Source of the DNA: Candidatus Omnitrophota bacterium
GTDB lineage: Bacteria; Omnitrophota; Gorgyraeia; Zapsychrales; JAHFFX01
NCBI GenBank assembly: GCA_023247705.1
Contig: JAHFFY010000011.1
Location: 19,457 to 59,843 of the forward strand
Direction of reading: 5' to 3'
DNA: 40,387 nt
Under the pieces are notes generated by a model. That model was not told where the DNA came from and did not search any database. It saw only the letters and a list, made by a program, of their open reading frames with translations. Within the stretch, counting starts at the first letter, position 1, and each line of letters starts with the position of its first letter. Below, in pieces: positions 31,954 through 40,387 of this stretch. A program made the translations under genes and the position numbers.

Positions 31954-32979
31954 CTATGTTAGTTGTATATATTTTAATTTCCTGAGATAATCGAATCCAA
32001 CCAAGCGATTGTGCTGCTCATCCCAAAGACGAAACGTCAATGACTTCAGGCTGGTCAGCAATGTGATCGGCTTGATCGCCTGAAACAGGGGATTCTCCTT
32101 ATAACAGCGCTCGAGAAAATAATTGGGGATCCGCGGACTCAGATGATGGATATGATGAAATCCGATATTCCCCGTGAACCATTGCAACACCCTCGGCAAT
32201 TTCAAGAAGGAACTCCCTTTTAAAGCTTCCGTGACATAGTCCCATTTTTCATGACGCTCCCAATAAACGCCTTCAAACTGATGCTGGACGTAGAATAACC
32301 AGACACCCGCCGAGGCCGCAATCATCACCACCGGCAATTGGATCAACAAGTACGTTTTTAAACCAATCAAGTAACTCATGGTCACAGCTGTAACAAGAAT
32401 ACCGACATTGGTCAGATACACGCTTTTGTATCCGTTCGTGCCGGATTTGCGAAAATAGAGTCGATGAACAATCAGAAAAAGGATCGAAGGACCAATAACA
32501 AATAAACAAACCGGGTTACGAACGAAACGATATCGGATACGCGTCCAGCGTGAGGCCTGAAGGTATTCTTTGACGGTCATGGTCCAAACTTCCCCCGCTC
32601 CGCGATGATCCAGATCCCCGGAATGGGAATGATGAACAGCATGTTCATGCCGCCAATATTGATACGGCGTAAAGGTCAATACACCCGTAATAAATCCCCA
32701 AAAATTATTGGCTTGGTGTGATTTAAAAAACGATCCGTGTCCGCAATCATGAAAGATAATAAATATACGCACTAACAATCCCGCGGCAATCAGGATGAGT
32801 GGAATCGTTAACCAAAAAGAAACGCTTAAACATTTAACCATTGCCCACCACACCAGCGCATAGGGAATAAGCGTATTGAGCAGCTGACCGATGCTTCGGA
32901 TTCTTTGGGGATTCTGATATTTGGCCACAATTTTCTGCCAGGATTGTCCATACGTCGATTGAAAAGATGGGATGTCCAT
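31954..32979 (-). CDS. Membrane fatty acid desaturase
   Basis: 341 residues from the ATG at 32977-32979 (GGAGG 6 nt upstream; a longer frame to 33000 is less likely). The three histidine boxes of di-iron desaturases are present: HDCGH, HEHAVHHSHSG and HHIHH, with four main membrane segments. It inserts double bonds into acyl chains using O2. Next to cold-shock-like genes, which suggests a low-temperature membrane response; this is inference. An inverted repeat lies 34 bp upstream. Confidence 0.93.
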   Translation of the reverse strand: MDIPSFQSTYGQSWQKIVAKYQNPQRIRSIGQLLNTLIPYALVWWAMVKCLSVSFWLTIPLILIAAGLLVRIFIIFHDCGHGSFFKSHQANNFWGFITGVLTFTPYQYWRHEHAVHHSHSGDLDHRGAGEVWTMTVKEYLQASRWTRIRYRFVRNPVCLFVIGPSILFLIVHRLYFRKSGTNGYKSVYLTNVGILVTAVTMSYLIGLKTYLLIQLPVVMIAASAGVWLFYVQHQFEGVYWERHEKWDYVTEALKGSSFLKLPRVLQWFTGNIGFHHIHHLSPRIPNYFLERCYKENPLFQAIKPITLLTSLKSLTFRLWDEQHNRLVGFDYLRKLKYIQLT

Positions 32980-33012
32980 TCGGGCCTCCTTCGAACACAT
33001 TGGATAAAAAAA

Positions 33013-33043
33013 TTATCTTAAAATTTTAAAATACTTAAGATAA
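33013..33043. promoter_or_regulatory. Inverted repeat upstream of the desaturase gene
   Basis: TTATCTTAA (33013-33021) and TTAAGATAA (33035-33043), 13 bp apart, in the AT-rich gap before the desaturase start. Candidate repressor site. The remainder of the gap to 33217 shows nothing clear. Confidence 0.4.
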
Positions 33044-33217
33044 ATAGACGGTAAAGCTGGCAGATGTCAGAAAAGAAGATCAAGAGATCTGTTTTGGAAG
33101 GAACTTATCTATTTAAATGATTAAATTAAGTATAGCTGATTAAACGGGGAAACACAATGATTAACTTGGTTATTTTTCCGACGGGTTACATTAGCATAGC
33201 CAGCTCCATTTTTCACA

Positions 33218-34903
33218 TTATTTTCTCTTTCCCACCACCTCCCGTGCGCGGGCGAGGGCTTGGTCGATTGTGGGTTGGATGTTTTGTTCTTCGAGATAGC
33301 GAAACATATCTGCTTTCTTAATTTTTTCCAGCAGTCTGGATTGGATGTCCGAAAGGATAATCTTGGTCCCGTCTTTCCGGCATCGCTGAAAGACATTTTC
33401 CAATGCACTCAGGCCGGAGGCATCGATCGTCGGAACATGGCGCATCCATAAAATCAGAACCTTGGGCTTCTTTTCAAGCTCGTGGATCGTGTCTTTAAAT
33501 TTATCGGTCGCACCGAAAAAAAACGGGCCGTTGATCTCGAAGACTTCAACGCCTTGGGGAACATCTTTTTGCGCAATGCCGTTTTGGTCCACGATATCAT
33601 CCGTGTCTTTTTCCTGATCAAGGAACGAATCCGTGATGTACCCGACCTGGGTGACTTCCGACATCCGGCGCATAAACAAAAGCGCGGCCAACACGACACC
33701 GAATTTAATGGCAACCGTCAGATCCACAAATACGGTCAGTAAAAACGTCGTCAACAAAACCATAATATCGCCCATCGGGCTTTTGAATATTTTCACGAAC
33801 AAATACCATTCGCTCATATTATAAGCAACGCTGATCAATATGCCGGCCAAAGCGGCCATCGGGATCAAAGACGCCAAAGGTCCAAAGAAAAATAAAATCA
33901 GCAAAAGCATGACGGCATGGATCATTCCGGCAAACGGTGTCTGCCCGCCGTTTTTGATATTGATCGCGGTCCGGGCGATGGCACCGGTTACGGGAATTCC
34001 GCCCATGATAGGTGATGCGATGTTAGCCACCCCCTGAGCAATCAATTCCATATTGGAACGGTGACGGTCTCCCGTCATCCCATCGGCCACCACCGCCGAA
34101 AGCAACGACTCGATCCCGGCCAACATGGCGATCGTCAAAGCCGGAGAACTCAGTTGGGTGATCAACTCTACATTAATATGTGGCAAATGCGGCAGCGAAA
34201 AAGTGTTCGGAACGCCGCCAAAACGGCTGCCGATCGTTTCCACCGGGAAATGAAAAATTTTAACCATCACAGTGGTCAAAAAAATAGCGATCAACGAACC
34301 TGGGATCCGGAGCGTAATCCTTGGCCAGTAAATAATAATAAACAGCGTTAACAAACTGATGCCGATGGCATAAAGATTAAAGGTGTGAAGATGCTCACCA
34401 TAATGTTTCATTTTTTCAAGAAATTCTACCGGCACAGTCCCTCCGGTCAATCCCAGAACATCCCGGATCTGTGCGAAAAAAATAATTAACGCGATCCCCG
34501 CGGTAAACCCCACGGTCACCGGATAAGGAATGTATTTAATGACATCGCCAAACCGGGCGACCCCCATGACAATGAGCAAAACGCCAGCCATTAACGTCGC
34601 GGTCGCCAAACCGTCATAACCATATTTCTGGACAATTCCGTAAACGATCACAATGAACGCACCCGTCGGGCCGCCGATTTGAACACGGCTACCGCTCAAA
34701 GACGAAATAATAAATCCCCCGACAATGGCAGTATACAACCCCTGCTCGGGTTTGACACCAGAGGCGATCGCGAAGGCAATGGCCAACGGTAAAGCCACAA
34801 CCCCGACAATAATTCCGGCAATCAGATCAGGAATAAATTTCTTGATCGAATATCCTTCTTCTAAAACCGTGATCAATTTCGGTTTAAGCTTATTCCGGCC
34901 CAT
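33218..34903 (-). CDS. SulP family anion transporter with STAS domain
   Basis: A 561-residue SLC26/SulP protein. The membrane part begins IPDLIAGIIVGVVALPLAIA and includes QIGGPTGAFIVIVYGI, VTVGFTAGIALIIFFAQI and GIPVTGAIARTAINIKNGG; the C-terminal STAS domain (from about residue 440) contains FEINGPFFFGATDKF and VPTIDASGLSAL. Transports sulfate, bicarbonate or dicarboxylates; the substrate cannot be told from the sequence. AAGGAG about 10 nt upstream of the ATG. Confidence 0.93.
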   Translation of the reverse strand: MGRNKLKPKLITVLEEGYSIKKFIPDLIAGIIVGVVALPLAIAFAIASGVKPEQGLYTAIVGGFIISSLSGSRVQIGGPTGAFIVIVYGIVQKYGYDGLATATLMAGVLLIVMGVARFGDVIKYIPYPVTVGFTAGIALIIFFAQIRDVLGLTGGTVPVEFLEKMKHYGEHLHTFNLYAIGISLLTLFIIIYWPRITLRIPGSLIAIFLTTVMVKIFHFPVETIGSRFGGVPNTFSLPHLPHINVELITQLSSPALTIAMLAGIESLLSAVVADGMTGDRHRSNMELIAQGVANIASPIMGGIPVTGAIARTAINIKNGGQTPFAGMIHAVMLLLILFFFGPLASLIPMAALAGILISVAYNMSEWYLFVKIFKSPMGDIMVLLTTFLLTVFVDLTVAIKFGVVLAALLFMRRMSEVTQVGYITDSFLDQEKDTDDIVDQNGIAQKDVPQGVEVFEINGPFFFGATDKFKDTIHELEKKPKVLILWMRHVPTIDASGLSALENVFQRCRKDGTKIILSDIQSRLLEKIKKADMFRYLEEQNIQPTIDQALARAREVVGKRK

Positions 34904-35050
34904 GTTAAATACACTCCTTCCCTCTTCACCACGATGGCAATCACAATAAAAATAATTATTTTAATAAAATCACAAATGAATAAATCATATTCCTTATTAA
35001 TCAGGACTGTCAAATATTGTTTATTGTTAGTTTAATCCGCCGGACCAGAT

Positions 35051-37195
35051 CTATAGTCCCACCCCCAACAAAACCGCCAGAAGTGTTTTAATAGGATATG
35101 ATTGATCGGCCGAAATCAGGAAGAAACGGTAGTATTTAAAAGGAAACGGTTGGGCGACACGGTAAATTTTTAAATTTTGATCAGTTGGGTTGCGGCGCAT
35201 GATTAACAATTTTGAATTAATCCATTTCTTTCCGTCCATGGACCCCAGCATCAAACAATTCGCCTCCGATGGATCATTGAGTGCCCGCTCGAAGATCCCG
35301 AAGGTAAAACTTTTGATCGCCTGGCCCTGATCCTGAAAGGTCAGCTCGATCCAGGGCGGCTGGCGGCGATTGGGATCCATCACCCAAAACGGGATGGTTT
35401 TTTCATCAACGACTTCTTCAAAGATAAAAAAGGTCGAGGTCTCGCGCGCGATTTCGATATGTTTGGTCGCGCTGTCGGCGGTTTTGACGAGTGCCCAGGG
35501 TTTGGATATTTGCGCTTTAAGATGGGTTTTCTTAAGGCTGGCTTCGTTAAAATCAATGATCTGGGTGTATTGATCAAAAAAGATAATGTTTGCGTCATCG
35601 ACGCTGATCGGCAACGGGGCGACCCCTTTTTTCCGGGTGACTTCCTCCACGATCGGTGCTGCCAAGGCCGGCAGTGTAATCATATAACTAAATTCAAACG
35701 GGATGTCACGTTCGATCAATGTTGTTTTATCGGGAGTGCGGATGAGCAAGATACGGTTTGTGTTCTTAAAATCGATTGCTGCAGCTTTCCGGCGAAGAAA
35801 TTCCATTTCCAAATGATAATTCCGGCAGACATCGCGCACATTAATCCAGTTCAGAATAACATTCAAAGATAAAAATCCAACGGCCAGAACTTTGATCAAA
35901 GCCCTCCCGGTTCGATTTCCAATGAATCGCACGCAAAAAGACCAGAGGCCCCACTCTCCCATCAAAATGATCGCGCCCGATGGAAAAAGGACACGATAAC
36001 CAACCAACTCGAAACACTCTTTGGCGATCAAGGTCGGAGCGTTCGTCAACAAAAACAAAACGGTCCCGAGGATCGACAGACTCAAAAGACGCATCCTGTT
36101 TTTTTTGCGTAACGCCAAGCTAGTACCCCGACAGTTTTGTTTTTGTATGTTGATTTCCTCATAGCGCAGAGAGGAATCAACATACAAAAACGAGTTTGTC
36201 GAGGTACTAGGCTCGTGACCTTTGGGCCGGGTGTTTTTGGATAAAAAAAACAGCAAAATGATCCCGGTCAAAATGACAACCGCGTTCATGATCGCCGCGG
36301 GTTGACCGATAAAAAGATGTCCAGTCTCGGCCAGCGCCGTCCAGAACGTCGAAAATATTAATTTTCCTTTAAGCCAAATGTTCGCGGACAAATCAAAGGC
36401 ATATGGAGTTTTAGCGAGATCATGCGGAACAGACATCGTTGGGGCGTGCGGAAGGAAAAACAGCACGTTGGCCAGGAAATAAATCAACATCCCGGCGCCG
36501 AAAAAAAGGATATCCCTCATGATGGTTTTAAGCGTTTGCGGCCACTTGGGCAGCGGAGAAAATAATAAAAGGCCAACCGTGCAGGCAAAAACAAAAACCG
36601 CGTTGATCGGATAATTGAATAACGCCGCCTCAAACAAAAACGCCGAGCCGGTTAAAAGAGGAATGGAGTATTTTTGTTTCTGGCCGATGGTTTTTGGGAC
36701 AGGCATTCCAAAAGACAACAATAAATAAGACGCCGTGGCCAACACCAGAGTGAAATATCCGGGGAGAAAATGCGCGACCCATAACACATAGACCTGGCTC
36801 GGTGGTAAACAAACAGCGTTTAAAACAATCACCCGTGACCAAAACGGTTCGACCTTCGCGATCCGGCGCAAAAAGAAATCAAACAACACCGCAAAAAGGA
36901 TCATGAAAAGAAACGAAATAAACCGCGCGATGGCGAATTCCGAAATATTATTAATACACCATCCCTGCAGCGTTACCAGAACAGCCTGCAGCGGCCGCCC
37001 CACGATGTATAAATGTTCCGCTTCTGAAAAAATGAGCCGGTCCGAAAAATTTCCGGGAATAAACCGGTAATCGTTATGCATTCCGTATTCGGTGGTGAAC
37101 GCGGGTAAATAAATCAAAAATGCGAGCAGGAAAAAAAATATAATAAAAGGAAATAACGAAGGAAGTTGACGCGAGACTGTTTTTGAGTTAAGCAT
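35051..37195 (-). CDS. Large multi-pass membrane protein, probable envelope glycan function
   Basis: A protein of about 714 residues with roughly 11 membrane helices in the first 450 residues (for example FPFIIFFFLLAFLIYLPAF), an early acidic/polar loop (TEYGMHNDYRFIPG) like GT-C glycosyltransferases, and a soluble C-terminal domain. It is the second gene of a run behind a GT2 transferase (37-bp gap), so it may use lipid-linked sugars. Residues near 340-370 are encoded by a palindromic insertion (36120-36210) that keeps the frame. ATG at 37193-37195 follows a TTG codon; no clear ribosome site. Specific function unknown. Confidence 0.7.
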   Translation of the reverse strand: MLNSKTVSRQLPSLFPFIIFFFLLAFLIYLPAFTTEYGMHNDYRFIPGNFSDRLIFSEAEHLYIVGRPLQAVLVTLQGWCINNISEFAIARFISFLFMILFAVLFDFFLRRIAKVEPFWSRVIVLNAVCLPPSQVYVLWVAHFLPGYFTLVLATASYLLLSFGMPVPKTIGQKQKYSIPLLTGSAFLFEAALFNYPINAVFVFACTVGLLLFSPLPKWPQTLKTIMRDILFFGAGMLIYFLANVLFFLPHAPTMSVPHDLAKTPYAFDLSANIWLKGKLIFSTFWTALAETGHLFIGQPAAIMNAVVILTGIILLFFLSKNTRPKGHEPSTSTNSFLYVDSSLRYEEINIQKQNCRGTSLALRKKNRMRLLSLSILGTVLFLLTNAPTLIAKECFELVGYRVLFPSGAIILMGEWGLWSFCVRFIGNRTGRALIKVLAVGFLSLNVILNWINVRDVCRNYHLEMEFLRRKAAAIDFKNTNRILLIRTPDKTTLIERDIPFEFSYMITLPALAAPIVEEVTRKKGVAPLPISVDDANIIFFDQYTQIIDFNEASLKKTHLKAQISKPWALVKTADSATKHIEIARETSTFFIFEEVVDEKTIPFWVMDPNRRQPPWIELTFQDQGQAIKSFTFGIFERALNDPSEANCLMLGSMDGKKWINSKLLIMRRNPTDQNLKIYRVAQPFPFKYYRFFLISADQSYPIKTLLAVLLGVGL
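36120..36210. mobile_element. 91-bp palindromic insertion inside a coding gene
   Basis: CTAGTACC at 36120-36127 to GGTACTAG at 36203-36210, with nearly complementary arms (GTTTTTGTATGTTGATTTCCTC against GAGGAATCAACATACAAAAAC) and an ATAGCGCAGA loop. It is read in frame as a polar Ser/Thr/Asn-rich loop. MITE- or REP-like; no transposase. Confidence 0.75.
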
Positions 37196-37231
37196 CAAAC
37201 GTATCTAAATGAATCACGACATTCGCCGCGG

Positions 37232-38161
37232 TTACGCATCGAATCTTAAAACTTCATGGATAATGTAACGCGGCCGGCCGCGGGTGTTTTTATAAATTTT
37301 CAGGACGTAAAGACCAAGGATTCCCCCCGCCAGCATCAGCGTCGACCACAATACAATCATCAGCTCCGCAAGGAGATTAAACCAGACATAACTCTTATAA
37401 ACGATCAAAGCCAGCCCAAACACAATCGACACGAACAGACCGAACAATCCCAAGAAGAGAATAAAATAAATCGGACCGTCGGAAAACGAAAAAATTCCAT
37501 TCAAAAAAACCGTCCACGCTTTTTTTCCGAACAACGCCACTTTGGATTGCCCGGCCCCCCTAGGCTGCATGTCGTATTCGACATAAGCTTGTTTGAAACC
37601 GATCCAGGGAATCAATCCTCTGAGGTACGGTTCCATTTCGGGAAGGCTCAATAAATGTTTGGCGACGTTTTTAGAAATCAGTTTGAATTCTCCAGCGTCG
37701 TACGGGATCCGGATGTCCGCCAGATTCGCGATGACGCGGTAAGCGATAAAAGCCGCGCAATTTTTGAGCGGATGTTCGCCGATCCTCTTGCGCCGGACGG
37801 TGTGCACAATCTCAGCCCCTTCTTTATAGGATTGCAACATGTTCAGGACAACCTCCGGAGGGTCCTGCATATCGGTGTACATTAGGATCACGGCGTCGCC
37901 CTGGGCCATTTCGATGCCGGCGAGAAACGATTCTTCGACACCGAATCGCCGCGAAAGATTCACGACCACAATGTCGCCTTTGGCTTTCTTTTTCGCTTCC
38001 TGCATCAGGACTTTCAAGGAATGATCCGTTGAGGCGTCATTCACAAAGATCATCTCGTAATCTTCGGATTGCTTTTTCATCACCTCGCGTATCTTTTGAA
38101 TCAACAGAGGAAGTGCTTGTTCTTCGTTATAAAAAGAAAAAACAAATGAAACCTGCGGCAT
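37232..38161 (-). CDS. GT2 family glycosyltransferase (GtrB/DPM-like)
   Basis: 309 residues from the ATG at 38159-38161, supported by AAGGAG 5 nt upstream; a longer open frame to 38230 runs over a dispersed repeat and is rejected. FVFSFYNEEQALPLLIQKI, FVNDASTDHS and the metal-binding YTDMQDPPEVV (D-x-D) are GT-A features; two C-terminal membrane helices (FILFLGLFGLFVSIVFG; LMIVLWSTLMLAGGILGLYV) are typical of enzymes that load sugars on polyprenyl phosphate. Acts at the inner membrane face. Upstream of the membrane protein at 35051. Confidence 0.9.
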   Translation of the reverse strand: MPQVSFVFSFYNEEQALPLLIQKIREVMKKQSEDYEMIFVNDASTDHSLKVLMQEAKKKAKGDIVVVNLSRRFGVEESFLAGIEMAQGDAVILMYTDMQDPPEVVLNMLQSYKEGAEIVHTVRRKRIGEHPLKNCAAFIAYRVIANLADIRIPYDAGEFKLISKNVAKHLLSLPEMEPYLRGLIPWIGFKQAYVEYDMQPRGAGQSKVALFGKKAWTVFLNGIFSFSDGPIYFILFLGLFGLFVSIVFGLALIVYKSYVWFNLLAELMIVLWSTLMLAGGILGLYVLKIYKNTRGRPRYIIHEVLRFDA

Positions 38162-38189
38162 GGGTCTCCTTCTCGAATAAAACTCAAAT

Positions 38190-38216
38190 GGTACCCCCCG
38201 TCTCCAGCGTCCCAGG
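38190..38216. repeat. Dispersed CCAGT-type repeat, copy near GT2 gene
   Basis: GGTACCCCCCGTCTCCAGCG then TCCCAG, closely like 13981-14006 and in the same position, about 30 bp upstream of a leftward gene start. Confidence 0.5.
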
Positions 38217-38327
38217 ATTGACCGGGGCAATAGAAATGGGGCGCACGAGTGTAATCACAGTATAATCAAACACATCGTGCTTATGAAGCAAAAAATGAAA
38301 TAACATACCAGATACACAGGATGGCGA

Positions 38328-39914
38328 TCAGTTTCTCCGGTGATTCAAACGCAAAGGCTCAACCGGAATCCCGGCAGGGACATAAACCAACGAGTATTCA
38401 TCGCTAAAGATTAGTTTCCAGTCTTGCGATAAATTTAAATATTGCGTGAATCGTTGAGACAAAGCCCAGGTCTTATCCAAAAGGATAAGATCAAATTGGT
38501 ATTTCTTCTGTAAGACCGGCCAGTTTTCATCCGGATCACGCATGACGCCTAAATAATCCTCAAAATACCGTTCCGGATAGACCTGCCGTCCATCGATAAA
38601 CGGCTTTAAGTCCGGATAAGAAGTCCAGATCAAGAATCCGCCGAACTTTTCATCATTAAAAACCTTTCCCGCGATTCGATTCTTTCTTAAAAACTCCACC
38701 GCACGCACCGGATGAGGCGCCCGGAAATCCAAACTAATCGACCTCACGAGTCTTCCCTGCGCAAGTATTCCCTTTGGCAACATCCCAATAATCTTACCCC
38801 CGATCAACAGCATCATGACGACGACAAACACGCGTTCCAAACGGAGGAGGGAATCCGTTAAGTCCGATTTTAAGGATAAGGTTTTTTCCTGGATCCATTC
38901 AACCACCACATATAATGTAACGACAACAAAAAACGCTCCCCCCTGCACGCCTTTTGAAAAAATCAAAACAGAATAAAGCCACCAGGCAACCAAAGGCCAT
39001 CTGTTCTTTTGGATCTTCATTACACTGACCAACCCTAAAATAAATAAGATAAAAAATAATGCCCCCTGAGCGCTTCCCCAGAGAACCAGCGGAGATTGCA
39101 TTTCCTCGATGATCCGGCTGAATTTATAGAAATGTATAGAATCTGAAAAAGAAAAAACTTTCCAAGGATAAAAACCTCCCTGAATTCCGTAAGGATTAAT
39201 AAAAAAGACCAGCAAATAAATCAAACCTATCTTCAAGATATCTAGGGATTGGCTTCTCATCGTTTTTAATCGACCAGTCTTTTCTTTTTTAATAAATGTC
39301 CGACAAAAATATTCCGCCCCTAAAATACCCCCGGCCAGACCGATGAGCGGCGCTCCATAAATAAAACTCCCCAGATGGATATTGTCCCACACCAGTCCCA
39401 TGACCGGCAAAAGCCAAAGGATCTTCTTTGTTCCGTCTTTCAAATAACTTAACAGGATCATGAGAACGATCTGAATAAAAATATAATTGAAGATTAACGG
39501 ACGCAAAAGACACCGCGGGGCCAATCCATGCGCCAGAAAAAGAGATAAAACGATTAAGACAGGAATCCGAATTTTTCGCCGGGCGTAAAAAATGAAAAGG
39601 ATCACCGCCAGCGCCAAAATAAATGCGCGAAAAGCCTTCAGCCCTGTCATTCCTCCAAGCTTGTAGAAAAAATAAAATATGACACTGCCCAACCATTGCG
39701 TATAACTCCACGCTTTTGTTTCGTGCTCAAATGGAAAGATATCCTGATGCGGAACCCCACCATGTTCCACCATCCAGCGGGCCGTGCTCAGGTGCCACCA
39801 TCCGTCTTCGATTTCTAAAGGTTGGTAGAAAAATAAGATGAGAAAAACAAAAAAAATAAAAAGAAATACGGTTGGGGATGTTAATAAAAATGGTTGGCAA
39901 TTTCTTTTAAACAT
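38328..39914 (-). CDS. Multi-pass membrane protein, GT-C-like
   Basis: 528 residues from ATG at 39912-39914 (a GTG at 39959 is also open). About ten membrane helices; the first periplasmic loop has EIEDGWWHLSTARWMVEHGG then VPHQDIFPFEHETKAW, the acidic D-x-WWHL pattern seen in GT-C-like membrane proteins. A soluble C-terminal part (VFNDEKFGGFLIW, FIDGRQVYPERYFEDY) matches the usual tail of this family. Probably transfers a sugar from a lipid carrier; the exact role is unknown. Same strand and neighbourhood as the GT2 gene. Confidence 0.7.
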   Translation of the reverse strand: MFKRNCQPFLLTSPTVFLFIFFVFLILFFYQPLEIEDGWWHLSTARWMVEHGGVPHQDIFPFEHETKAWSYTQWLGSVIFYFFYKLGGMTGLKAFRAFILALAVILFIFYARRKIRIPVLIVLSLFLAHGLAPRCLLRPLIFNYIFIQIVLMILLSYLKDGTKKILWLLPVMGLVWDNIHLGSFIYGAPLIGLAGGILGAEYFCRTFIKKEKTGRLKTMRSQSLDILKIGLIYLLVFFINPYGIQGGFYPWKVFSFSDSIHFYKFSRIIEEMQSPLVLWGSAQGALFFILFILGLVSVMKIQKNRWPLVAWWLYSVLIFSKGVQGGAFFVVVTLYVVVEWIQEKTLSLKSDLTDSLLRLERVFVVVMMLLIGGKIIGMLPKGILAQGRLVRSISLDFRAPHPVRAVEFLRKNRIAGKVFNDEKFGGFLIWTSYPDLKPFIDGRQVYPERYFEDYLGVMRDPDENWPVLQKKYQFDLILLDKTWALSQRFTQYLNLSQDWKLIFSDEYSLVYVPAGIPVEPLRLNHRRN

Positions 39915-40118
39915 CACAATAACCCCAAGGAACGGGAAGATTTCTAAATAGATATCCACGTCTTTACAGGACGTGATACTCTTTTAAGTCGAACTCACGT
40001 TAACTAAAATCATTCGATCTCAAAAATGAAACAGATAATAACGAGGGCAATTTTAGCATAGAACCTTTTAAATAGTGCATAATTCTGGATAGTAACTGAG
40101 ATCGTTACTTTAATTTGA

Positions 40119-40269
40119 CTAGAACTTGTCCCAAAATTGCTTCTGTGAATTTGTTGCGGGTTCTGTCCCTGCGGCACCCTGCCGTCCTCATCACCTGCGG
40201 GCGGCAGGGAACCCGCCTCCGGGCCACCCGCACGAAAATCCTGACGAGAAATTTTGGGATAAGTTCTAG
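40119..40269. mobile_element. IS5-type MITE
   Basis: Inverted ends GAACTTGTCCCAAAATT (40122-40138) and AATTTTGGGATAAGTTC (40250-40266), one mismatch, flanked by CTAG at 40119-40122 and 40266-40269, consistent with the YTAR target duplication of IS5-like elements. About 147 bp, GC-rich interior, no transposase. It occupies the 456-bp gap between the GT-C-like gene and the next rightward gene; the rest of that gap shows nothing clear. Confidence 0.65.
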
Positions 40270-40370
40270 AAGTTATCCCATAATCATCCGATGATAAGAA
40301 TTTAAGAAATAAGAATGCGATAAACAAAATACCAGCTAAAATATTCTCGAACCCTAACCAGGAGAAGAAT

Positions 40371-40387
40371 ATGAGCTGGGAACGAGT
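40371..40387 (+). CDS. Start of a rightward gene (cut by window end)
   Basis: AGGAG (40360-40364), 6 nt, then ATG AGC TGG GAA CGA (MSWER). The ribosome site is good, but too few codons remain to name the product. Confidence 0.45.

Noticed and set aside
40010-40327. 105-codon minus-strand frame at the right end
   Set aside because: It runs through the MITE and has no domain or start signal.

Overview
The window reads as a chromosomal piece of an uncultured bacterium with compact, mostly leftward operons and good Shine-Dalgarno sites. The gene style (two FeoA proteins beside FeoB and a Fur-type regulator, a BioC/BioH biotin route, TrhO and MnmA side by side, small hydrophobic orphan proteins) resembles Omnitrophota-like genomes. 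That placement is inference; no rRNA gene is present to prove it.

Layout. 1-1770: iron uptake operon (fur, feoA-like, feoA, feoB cut by the window edge) behind one promoter with a palindromic operator. 1895-6770: two secreted proteins sharing an N-terminal KDGR domain (one a retropepsin-like protease), pgi, and two tRNA wobble-uridine modifiers, trhO and mnmA. 6907-7887: a helical orphan and a HicAB toxin-antitoxin pair. 7933-15393: biotin operon (cysteine desulfurase, birA, bioF, bioH, bioC, fused bioD-bioA) with a promoter that overlaps a BirA-like operator; bioB is absent here. 15459-16610: intact tRNA-Ala(GGC) and tRNA-Leu(CAA), each surrounded by shards of other tRNA genes, and a small membrane protein between them. 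16694-17416: a third KDGR-domain protein, with an STI1-like C-terminus.

17420-25738 is the most interesting part. A host rlmN gene is cut into an N-terminal part (25220-25738) and a C-terminal part (17420-17980) by a 7.2-kb integrated element with a 6-bp GAGCGG repeat at its ends. Joining the two parts at this repeat restores an in-frame protein of 357 residues. The element carries a decayed serine recombinase, a SWIM zinc-finger protein, a helical orphan, a PD-(D/E)XK-type nuclease, a Fic protein and its own full-length rlmN (358 residues), placed just behind the interrupted host 5' half. In this cargo rlmN the codons matching the crossover core are changed (GEPL to GESF), so the replacement gene lacks the target core. 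I read this as a self-compensating insertion: break an RNA methyltransferase gene, supply a substitute, and make the substitute a poor target.

25821-31176: accA, a LysM/L,D-transpeptidase, a DUF212 membrane protein, comM, then an ORF6N-domain gene followed by a second, mostly synonymously diverged copy of the comM 3' end. This is a second insertion that leaves its target gene complete. infA follows. 31251-34903: a 48-residue possible zinc-binding protein, a cold-shock-like protein, a second cold-shock-like gene with one in-frame TAG, a fatty acid desaturase and a SulP transporter. 35051-39914: two large membrane proteins and a GT2 glycosyltransferase, probably envelope glycan synthesis. The right end holds an IS5-type MITE and the first codons of a rightward gene. 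Short dispersed repeats and long hairpins occupy many intergenic gaps.
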